Source: Paraclostridium ghonii
Lineage (GTDB): Bacteria; Bacillota; Clostridia; Peptostreptococcales; Peptostreptococcaceae
NCBI RefSeq assembly: GCF_023653455.1
Contig: NZ_JAKEDR010000122.1
Location: 1 to 10,215, forward strand
Direction of reading: 5' to 3'
Length of the DNA stretch: 10,215 bases
In this document: in pieces, positions 1 through 4,945 of the stretch
How the letters are laid out: each line of letters begins with the position of its first letter
Numbering within the stretch: position 1 is the stretch's first letter
The notes under the pieces: generated by a model
Database searches by the model: none
Told to the model about the DNA's origin: nothing
The model's input: the letters and a program-made list of their open reading frames with translations, nothing else
Translations under genes and position numbers: made by a program

Positions 1-73
1 GTTATATATAATTGAAATATTAATAAAAATTTTAAGTATTATTTATTTTATATAAATGAAAGGAGAAATATTT

Positions 74-1474
74 ATGAATAATAAAGAATTGAATTTAAAA
101 GATATAGAGATGATTTTAAAAGAACAAAATAATTATTTTAATACTCAAGTTACAAAAGATATTGATTTTAGAATTAAGCAATTAAATAAATTAAAAGAAG
201 GAATAAAAAAATACGAAGGCCAAATAGAAAAAGCTCTTAATCAAGATCTTGGTAAACATCAAAATGAAGTATATTTATCAGAAATAGGATTATTATATCA
301 AAGCATTAAATATACAATTAAAAATTTAAAAAAATGGTCAAAACCAGAAAAAAGAAAGACTCCATTATATTTAATGCCTGCTAAAAGTTATGTTATTAGT
401 GAACCATATGGATCTGTACTTATAATAGGACCTTATAACTATCCATTTCAATTACTAATGGAACCCCTAGTGGGTGCAATTGCAGCAGGAAACACTGTAG
501 TATTAAAGCCATCAGAAATGGTTCCTAATATTTCACGAGTAGTAAAAAATTTGATAGAAGAAGTTTTTGATAGAAAGTATGTAACATGTGTTGAGGGTGG
601 TATAGATACAAATACATCGTTACTAAACTCAAAGTTTGATTATATATTCTTTACTGGTAGTGTTGCTGTAGGGAAAATTGTAATGCAAGCTGCAGCTAAA
701 AATTTAGTACCCGTATCACTTGAACTTGGTGGAAAAAGTCCAGTAATAGTAGATGAAAGTGCAAATATTAAAGAAGCCGCAAGAAGAATTATATGGGGAA
801 AAACATTGAATGCAGGGCAAACATGTGTAGCTCCTGATTATTTAATAGTTCATGAAAATGTAAAAGATGAACTTGTTAAGGAAATGATTGACGCTATTAA
901 TAAATATTATGGGGAAAATATAGAGAAAAGTGATTCTTTTGGAAGAATAGTAAACGAAAGACATTTTAACCGTATTAAAAATATGATTGAAATGGATAAG
1001 GATGGTATTGTATTTGGAGGAAATACAAATGAAAAAACTAAATATATACAACCTACATTGATAGAAATAAATTCAAGATATGCAGCTACTATGAGAGATG
1101 AAATATTCGGACCAGTATTGCCTATTATGACATATAAAAATTTAGATACTGCTATATCAGAAATTAGAAGTGAAGCAAAACCACTAGCACTTTATATATT
1201 TACAAGAAACAAAAGTGTTGAAAGGAAAATATTAAAGGAGATTAGTTCTGGGAATGTAAGTATTAATGATACTGTTTCGCATGTTTCTAATCCGCATCTT
1301 CCATTTGGGGGTGTTGGTGATTCTGGTTTAGGTAGTTATCATGGAAAAGAAAGTTTTATTACATTCTCTCATAGAAAAGGTATTTTAAAGAAACCATCAT
1401 TAATAAATAATTCAGTTATTTATCCTCCATATACTACAAAAAGGTTAAATTTAATTAAGAAAGTTATAAAGTAA
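74..1474 (+). CDS. NAD(P)-dependent aldehyde dehydrogenase, class 3 (ALDH3/YwdH-like)
   Basis: Oxidises an aldehyde to the carboxylic acid with NAD(P)+; cytoplasmic or loosely membrane-associated in this family. I start it at 74 (466 aa) because AAAGGAG at 59-65 sits 8 bases upstream; an earlier in-frame ATG at 56 overlaps that site and is unlikely. In the 466-aa numbering the family signatures are all visible: the substrate-site GPYNYPF with its conserved Asn, the cofactor-loop FTGSVAVGK, the general base Glu217 in LELGGKSP, the nucleophile Cys251 in NAGQTCVAPDY, then EIFGPVLP and the C-terminal LPFGGVGDSGLG. Length is normal for class 3 ALDH, and a basic C-terminal tail follows. The natural substrate (fatty aldehyde, a fermentation aldehyde or other) cannot be told from sequence. 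It appears to be transcribed alone: the next stretch is a decayed gene and then a hairpin. Confidence 0.93.
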   Translation: MNNKELNLKDIEMILKEQNNYFNTQVTKDIDFRIKQLNKLKEGIKKYEGQIEKALNQDLGKHQNEVYLSEIGLLYQSIKYTIKNLKKWSKPEKRKTPLYLMPAKSYVISEPYGSVLIIGPYNYPFQLLMEPLVGAIAAGNTVVLKPSEMVPNISRVVKNLIEEVFDRKYVTCVEGGIDTNTSLLNSKFDYIFFTGSVAVGKIVMQAAAKNLVPVSLELGGKSPVIVDESANIKEAARRIIWGKTLNAGQTCVAPDYLIVHENVKDELVKEMIDAINKYYGENIEKSDSFGRIVNERHFNRIKNMIEMDKDGIVFGGNTNEKTKYIQPTLIEINSRYAATMRDEIFGPVLPIMTYKNLDTAISEIRSEAKPLALYIFTRNKSVERKILKEISSGNVSINDTVSHVSNPHLPFGGVGDSGLGSYHGKESFITFSHRKGILKKPSLINNSVIYPPYTTKRLNLIKKVIK

Positions 1475-1511
1475 ATTATATTTATATAAAAATAGAATAG
1501 TAGATTTAAGA

Positions 1512-1655
1512 TTAAATAATATAGAGATATATAACGATGGACCACATTGGAGGTCAAACTGTATTCACTTTATGGCTTGTATTGGAAGTTGTCCTAAGGA
1601 ATCTATTAAATAGGGTAAGCCTAGATACTATAACAGAGAAGAACCTAGTATGTAA
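1512..1655 (+). pseudogene. Decayed C-terminal remnant of a two-[4Fe-4S] ferredoxin protein (EFR1/flavodoxin-ferredoxin type)
   Basis: Reading in the frame of 1512 gives LNNIEIYNDGPHW, then a cysteine motif (C at 1560-1562, 1578-1580 and 1590-1592; ...MACIGSCPKESIK), a TAG stop at 1611-1613, and then GKPRYYNREEPSM up to a TAA at 1653-1655. This matches the end of clostridial EFR1-type proteins, where a CPVNNIEI...W..C..C.ACI..CPKEAI...GK.RY.N pattern is usual. Two lesions are visible: the second cysteine of the C-x2-C-x2-C cluster is TTT (Phe, 1569-1571), one base from TGT, and the TAG lies between CPKESIK and GKPRYYN. The flavodoxin domain and first ferredoxin motif are missing upstream, where the frame runs into non-coding sequence beside the aldehyde dehydrogenase stop. 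No start or ribosome site is present. The family name rests on recalled motif patterns; a protein search would settle it. Confidence 0.72.
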
Positions 1656-1673
1656 ATAACTATTTAAATTGAA

Positions 1674-1715
1674 ATCTATAATGGGGTAGGACAATTGAAC
1701 TACCCCATTATAGAT
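1674..1715. terminator. Perfect 16-bp hairpin, probable terminator (direction unclear)
   Basis: The arms at 1674-1689 and 1700-1715 are exact reverse complements around a 10-base loop, with a GGGGTAG/CTACCCC core. On the plus strand it is followed by CTAATAACTTTG, which is not a good U-tract. On the minus strand it is followed by TTTCAATTTAAA, slightly better. It lies between the ferredoxin remnant (plus) and the small minus-strand genes, so it could serve convergent transcripts from both sides. Confidence 0.6.
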
Positions 1716-1782
1716 CTAATAACTTTGTACGTTTCTAAAAAATATACAAATTAATAGTCAAGTTTATTAGAGCCTAATTTTA

Positions 1783-1917
1783 TTAAGAGTTATTCTTTAT
1801 ATATATTTTAAGTGCCTCAATTCCAAGTGATAAAAATTTAAACAACATTATAAATAACAATATTATAGATCCATAAAAAACAGATGCTAATAGAGCCATA
1901 ATAGTTTGAAATTCCAT
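1783..1917 (-). CDS. Small membrane protein, 44 aa, unknown function
   Basis: A 44-aa frame beginning MEFQTIMALLASVFYG and ending ALKIYIKNNS. One hydrophobic helix spans about residues 6-28 (ALLASVFYGSIILLFIMLF), followed by an amphipathic, basic end, so it should be a single-pass inner membrane peptide with a short charged tail. The ATG at 1917-1915 has AAGGGGGA about 7 bases upstream on the minus strand, a good ribosome site. It lies only 17 bases after the stop of the 107-aa gene, so the two are probably co-transcribed and may work together. I do not recognise a named family. Support is the good Shine-Dalgarno site, the coherent membrane topology and the tight spacing; its short length keeps confidence moderate. 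Confidence 0.65.
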   Translation of the reverse strand: MEFQTIMALLASVFYGSIILLFIMLFKFLSLGIEALKIYIKNNS

Positions 1918-1934
1918 TACTCATCCCCCTTATA

Positions 1935-2258
1935 TTATTCATAATATGTTACATCATAAATAAATTCTCCATTTGTTAATATGGATATAATTCCGTTTTT
2001 ACCTTCGTATGTATATCTTTTTAAATCAGGCATATTAGATTGAGTTTTTTCAGTTTCCTGAACATCTTTTAAATTATATCTATAATCTTCTAGTATTTTC
2101 TGAGCATTACTGAAAGTATCATTATCAGCTATAACAGGTGAATCTTGGTTATTTAGTGAGTTAAAATCAAACTTATATACTGTATATCCTACAACAAATA
2201 TAAATAATACAACTATAAGTAAAGTAAGTTTTTTTATATTTTTTATAATTTTACACAT
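1935..2258 (-). CDS. Small exported/membrane-anchored hypothetical protein, 107 aa
   Basis: The protein has a short basic start (MCKIIKNIKK), a single hydrophobic helix at about residues 11-28 (LTLLIVVLFIFVVGYTV), and then a polar domain of about 75 residues, including IADNDTFSNAQKILEDYRYN and a Tyr/Gly-rich end (YTYEGKNGIISILTNG). It has no lipobox and no clear signal peptidase site, so an N-terminally anchored extracellular protein is likely. The start is imperfect: the AAAAAAGG before the ATG at 2258 touches the start codon, so ribosome spacing is almost zero. An ATT codon three residues in would be better spaced but is a rare start. The 44-aa membrane peptide follows after 17 bases, and a lipoprotein gene diverges on the other strand. 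I do not recognise the family. Confidence 0.72.
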   Translation of the reverse strand: MCKIIKNIKKLTLLIVVLFIFVVGYTVYKFDFNSLNNQDSPVIADNDTFSNAQKILEDYRYNLKDVQETEKTQSNMPDLKRYTYEGKNGIISILTNGEFIYDVTYYE

Positions 2259-2377
2259 CCTTTTTTATGAATTTATGTAAATAATTACTTATATTGTAAT
2301 TTATTGGTTAAAATGTATCTACAATTTCGAACGCTTTATGTGGAAATATGATTTTTTATTTATTTTTATAAATCTAA

Positions 2378-2443
2378 AGCATATTTATTTAGAATTTAAG
2401 AACTATGCAAATACGTTTTAACTAAATTTTAAATAAATATGCT
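2378..2443. repeat. 20-bp inverted repeat between divergent genes, candidate operator or hairpin
   Basis: The arms are 2378-2397 (AGCATATTTATTTAGAATTT) and 2424-2443 (AAATTTTAAATAAATATGCT). They match at 19 of 20 positions as an inverted repeat, with a 26-base spacer. The element lies in the divergent gap between the 107-aa gene and the lipoprotein gene, just upstream of a TATAAT at 2455-2460. It could be a dimeric-regulator operator or a hairpin relic; AT-richness makes chance matches easier, but 19 of 20 is long. Confidence 0.5.
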
Positions 2444-2454
2444 ATTATAAATCT

Positions 2455-2460
2455 TATAAT
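2455..2460 (+). promoter_or_regulatory. Candidate -10 box for the lipoprotein gene
   Basis: A perfect TATAAT lies 24 bases before the AGGAGG site of the lipoprotein gene, giving a short leader if used. There is no convincing -35 hexamer 16-18 bases upstream, so this rests on the -10 alone. The 20-bp inverted repeat ends 11 bases before it. Confidence 0.3.
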
Positions 2461-2499
2461 AGTTACCTAATGTTAATTATATACAGGAGGATTAGAAAT

Positions 2500-2907
2500 A
2501 TGAAAAGAAAGGTATTTTCTATATTAATTTTTTCTATAACATTGCTATTAATTGGTTGTTCATCTAAGTCTAATTTAACTTTGAATGGATTTTATCAAAG
2601 TAATGCAGTAAATGGATACCATGTTCAAATTTCATTTAATAAAACAGATCATAATTTTGTTGAATATATTGACAACAGAGAAGTTAACAAAGGAACGTAT
2701 GAACTTTTAAAAAAAGATAATACATATAAATTGAGTAGTGATGAGCAAAATTTTGAAATTAATTTAAAAGAAGATAATTCTTTTGATTTAATTATTAATC
2801 AGCTAAATAACGGTAAACCAATAAATATGAAATATATAAGTAGTGAACCATCAAATTTTGAAACGAAATTTGATGATACTGAAGAATATAAAAAATTATT
2901 AGATTAA
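2500..2907 (+). CDS. Small lipoprotein, 135 aa, unknown function
   Basis: The start is ATG 2500 because CAGGAGG at 2484-2490 is 9 bases upstream; an in-frame ATG at 2470 would put that site inside the gene. The N-terminus is a lipoprotein signal: a basic MKRK, a hydrophobic stretch to residue 18, and the lipobox L-I-G-Cys20 followed by SSKS. The protein should therefore be acylated at Cys20 and held on the outer face of the membrane. The mature part of about 115 residues is rich in Asn, Lys and Tyr/Phe, with alternating polar and hydrophobic residues that suggest a small beta-sheet fold (NGFYQSN...YHVQISFNK...KGTYELLKK), and an acidic end (DDTEEYKKLLD). It diverges from the 107-aa anchored protein. 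No named family is recognised. Confidence 0.85.
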   Translation: MKRKVFSILIFSITLLLIGCSSKSNLTLNGFYQSNAVNGYHVQISFNKTDHNFVEYIDNREVNKGTYELLKKDNTYKLSSDEQNFEINLKEDNSFDLIINQLNNGKPINMKYISSEPSNFETKFDDTEEYKKLLD

Positions 2908-3000
2908 TAATTTTTCAAAGTGATTTTAAGGGTATTATTAGATATTTATTTAAATACTTTTTTTCTTATTAATTATAAAAAGGAGATTTTATTTTATAGT

Positions 3001-3099
3001 ATGAGATTACAATGTATAATTATATTTGTTCTAGGGTAGATTTTATTTATAGTTGGGGTTAGCTTATGCAATATTTATGGATTTGGATGGGAATATTAG
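3001..3099 (+). pseudogene. Possible broken small membrane-protein gene with an internal stop
   Basis: From ATG 3001 the frame reads MRLQCIIIFVLG, then TAG at 3037-3039, and in the same frame ILFIVGVSLCNIYGFGWEY to a TAG at 3097-3099. The hydrophobic character runs straight through the stop, as if a 32-residue membrane peptide had gained a nonsense codon. AAGGAG at 2980-2985 precedes it, but 15 bases away, which is too far to be a good site. The 32-aa frame starting at 3066 overlaps its end in another frame, so at most one of the two is likely to be a real or former gene. Confidence 0.25.
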
Positions 3100-3164
3100 T
3101 CTACTTAATAATGAGTTTAAGCTCTTTAGTAAATAATAAACCTAAATCAAAAACTAGGAGTTAA
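3066..3164 (+). CDS. Candidate 32-aa membrane peptide
   Basis: The frame begins MQYLWIWMGILVYLIMSLSS and ends with a basic tail (NNKPKSKTRS). That is one hydrophobic helix at about residues 3-22 followed by a positively charged cytoplasmic end, a layout typical of small single-pass membrane peptides. The ribosome site is weak: only TTGGGG at 3053-3058, 7 bases before the ATG. The stop lies 29 bases before a strong terminator hairpin, which fits a short final gene of the lipoprotein transcript or a separate one. It is too short to be sure of, and no family is recognised. Confidence 0.4.
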   Translation: MQYLWIWMGILVYLIMSLSSLVNNKPKSKTRS

Positions 3165-3193
3165 ATTTATATTAAGGCAATACTTAAATCCAC

Positions 3194-3247
3194 AAGGGGT
3201 ATATCTATTTAAATTATTATATTTAAATAAATATACCCTTTCTTATT
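3194..3247 (+). terminator. Long intrinsic terminator
   Basis: A stem of about 20 bp pairs 3194-3213 with 3222-3241, with one C-A mismatch and one G-U pair. It has a GGGGTATAT/ATATACCC base, an 8-base loop, and a T-rich tail (TTTCTTATTT). It ends the transcript carrying the lipoprotein gene and/or the small membrane peptide. Confidence 0.75.
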
Positions 3248-3316
3248 TACTTCACTTTCATTTTTAAATATTGTTAATTAGCTATTTAACTATAAAACCT
3301 TTATCATACACAGAAC

Positions 3317-3410
3317 AGTTTAATTTTCAAAAATAATATTTTTTCTTGATTCTAGTGTAAATTACCTGCGACATCTATTATATAAATATTTTTAATTATA
3401 ATGTTTAGCT
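3317..3410. repeat. Dispersed imperfect direct repeat, copy 1
   Basis: This copy pairs with 3675-3759. Both begin AGTTTAATTTT and end TTTAGCT or TCTAGCT. In the 60-base core (3351-3410 against 3700-3759) I count 47 identities without gaps, including a 12-base exact block TCTAGTGTAAAT. Copy 1 carries about 9 extra bases before that block. I do not recognise the element. Confidence 0.6.
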
Positions 3411-3481
3411 TTTGTCACAAAAACTTTATCTCAAATATAAGAAGTAAAATTTGAAATATTAAGAAAATTTTGTAAAATATA

Positions 3482-3490
3482 TGGTATAAT
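3482..3490 (+). promoter_or_regulatory. Candidate extended -10 promoter
   Basis: TGGTATAAT fits the TGnTATAAT extended -10 form, which can work with a weak -35; none is obvious upstream. Transcription from here would give a leader of about 420 bases before azlC, passing through the second repeat copy. On the opposite strand, TTGACA (3516-3511) and CATAAT (3494-3489), 16 bases apart, form an overlapping promoter-like pair pointing the other way. Confidence 0.3.
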
Positions 3491-3674
3491 TATGTAATCA
3501 TAAGAGATTTTGTCAATTAGATATATTAACAATGAAATCTTTGACTACTTGAGAATTAGAGTTTTTAAAGATTTTAGTTAAATACTCAATATAAGATAGT
3601 AAACTATCTGTAATCAGCCTGCCAATCATCAGAATAACCAATAGCTATTGGAATAAATTGTTTGATAAAAGTAT

Positions 3675-3759
3675 AGTTTAATTTTTCCAAAGAATATTTT
3701 CTAGTGTAAATCGCCTACTACATATTTTTCATAAATGTTTTTGATTAGAATATCTAGCT
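3675..3759. repeat. Dispersed imperfect direct repeat, copy 2
   Basis: This is the second copy of the element at 3317-3410, with about 265 bases between them. Differences are spread through the copy and many are transitions, which points to an old duplication or two separate insertions of the same element, not a recent tandem copy. On the minus strand it overlaps the start of the possible relic frame at 3714-3604. Confidence 0.6.
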
Positions 3760-3915
3760 ATACCAAACGTATATAGCTCAGTAAAATAATTAATTAAGTT
3801 CATCCTAAAGTATAGACATAAATATATATTACCTAAAATTAAGAAAGGGGGGAGATAAATATACTGTAATAAAGATTTCATTACTAAGTTTGAATCATAA
3901 TTATAGGAGGTCTAT

Positions 3916-4629
3916 ATGGATAGTAAATTGCAATTTAAAAGTATTTTAAAAGAAGGATTTAAAGCTACAATTCCAATTAGTTTAGGTTATATACCATTAG
4001 GTTTTATTTGTGGTGTACTTCTCCAAAAAGCAGGTTTATCCATATTCTATGTAATATTAATGTCTATATTAGTATTCGCAGGAAGTGCTCAGTTTATTGC
4101 AGCATCTATGATTTCATCAGGTTCAAATATTATATCTATAATATTAACAACATTTATTGTGAATTTGCGTCATTTTTTAATGAGCTCAAACTTGTCTCTA
4201 TATATAAAGAATAAAAAAACAAGTAAATTAATGATATTTTCTCATTTTATAACTGATGAAACATTTGCTATTAATTATAATAAATTTTGTGAAGGAAATT
4301 GGAGTGACAAGCATGCATTTACTGTTAATATAATGGCAAATATAGTTTGGGTTATAAGCAATGGTGCAGGAGCATATTTTGGAGGAATTATTAATTTAAA
4401 TGACAGTATAGCAGCATTTGTTTTAACTTCAATGTTTATAACATTATTAATAATGCAGATTAAAAATAAAGTTCAAGTAATAGTTAGTATAATATCAATA
4501 GGATTATCTATTATACTATATGGTATTTTCAAAAATAGTTTATACATAGTTTTTACAGCAGTAATAGCATCAATAGTAGGTTTTTATATAGAAAAATCTA
4601 AAGAAGGAGCTAATGAGTCAAATGAATAA
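3916..4629 (+). CDS. azlC: AzlC family branched-chain amino acid exporter, large subunit
   Basis: This is the large subunit of the AzlCD exporter, which sends branched-chain amino acids and analogues out across the cytoplasmic membrane. At 237 aa the length is normal. Family features are visible: PISLGYIPLGFICGVLL (20-36), the FAGSAQFIAASM segment (54-65), NLRHFLMSSNLSLYI (83-97), and DETFAI (114-119). Hydrophobic segments lie near 20-37, 44-66, 72-89, 134-158, 164-181, 188-205 and 208-225. The ATG at 3916 follows TAGGAGG with 5 bases between. The end overlaps azlD by 17 bases. Together with azlD it leads a four-gene operon ending in two radical SAM enzymes, so the substrate may be an unusual amino acid and not simply leucine, isoleucine or valine. 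No T-box or obvious CodY site was seen upstream. Confidence 0.92.
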   Translation: MDSKLQFKSILKEGFKATIPISLGYIPLGFICGVLLQKAGLSIFYVILMSILVFAGSAQFIAASMISSGSNIISIILTTFIVNLRHFLMSSNLSLYIKNKKTSKLMIFSHFITDETFAINYNKFCEGNWSDKHAFTVNIMANIVWVISNGAGAYFGGIINLNDSIAAFVLTSMFITLLIMQIKNKVQVIVSIISIGLSIILYGIFKNSLYIVFTAVIASIVGFYIEKSKEGANESNE

Positions 4630-4945
4630 TAATTATATACTTTTAATTATATTAGGTATGGCAATAGTTACATATGTACCAAGAGTACTACCACTAGTTA
4701 TCTTTTCAAAAAATGATATGTCTGATAATGTAAAAACTTTTCTTAAATATATACCAATTACTATTTTTAGTGCGTTAATAACAAAGGATATATTTTTTTC
4801 AGGAAATAACTTAGATATATCTATTAATAATATAAAAATCTTAGCTGCAATTTTTGTATCAGTAATAGCATATAAATATAAATCTATAGGATTATCTATA
4901 TTGACAGGGGTAATATCTATATACCTGCTAGGGGTGATACTTTAA
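4613..4945 (+). CDS. azlD: AzlD family branched-chain amino acid exporter, small subunit
   Basis: This is the small membrane partner of AzlC. It is 110 aa, with hydrophobic helices near residues 6-30, 43-60, 70-90 and 92-109, and the family signature TYVPRVLPLVIF with its conserved Pro-Arg near residues 22-24. The start is uncertain: AGGAG at 4605-4609 is 3 bases before ATG 4613 and 12 bases before the in-frame ATG 4622. Either gives the same core protein (110 or 107 aa). It overlaps azlC by 17 bases, a sign of translational coupling, and its TAA is followed directly by the ATG of the next gene. Confidence 0.9.
   Translation: MSQMNNNYILLIILGMAIVTYVPRVLPLVIFSKNDMSDNVKTFLKYIPITIFSALITKDIFFSGNNLDISINNIKILAAIFVSVIAYKYKSIGLSILTGVISIYLLGVIL

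Larger units (their letters stand above)
3248..3915. other. 668-base gap upstream of azlC without a convincing gene
   Basis: No frame here has a start, ribosome site and sensible product. The gap holds two diverged copies of one repeat (3317-3410 and 3675-3759), a 14-bp perfect palindrome CCAATAGCTATTGG at 3638-3651, overlapping promoter-like sequences around 3482-3516, and a possible relic coding tract on the minus strand at 3604-3714. It also has an unattached purine run AAAGGGGGGAG at 3843-3853 with no start codon at the right distance, and the azlC ribosome site TAGGAGG at 3904-3910. No T-box, riboswitch or convincing CodY box was recognised. Confidence 0.6.

Noticed and set aside
842..1051. 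69-aa minus-strand open frame
   Set aside because: It lies wholly inside the aldehyde dehydrogenase gene, with low-complexity content and no ribosome site; a shadow of the real frame.
3327..3345. AATTTTCAAAAATAA as a CodY box for azlCD
   Set aside because: Four mismatches to the 15-base CodY consensus, inside a repeat copy, and almost 600 bases before azlC.
3638..3651. 14-bp palindrome CCAATAGCTATTGG as an operator of azlCD
   Set aside because: A perfect palindrome, but single, about 270 bases from azlC and not near a good promoter; listed only as part of the gap.
3317..3759. The two repeat copies as a CRISPR array
   Set aside because: Only two copies, too long, diverged, and with a spacer of about 265 bases; no cas genes in the window.
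3248..3915. T-box or other amino acid riboswitch upstream of azlC
   Set aside because: No AGGGTGGNACCGCG-like T-box motif and no terminator hairpin just before azlC, so there is no support for it.
4008..4214. 68-aa plus-strand open frame inside azlC
   Set aside because: Out-of-frame shadow of azlC, rich in Ile, Tyr and Ser, with no ribosome site.
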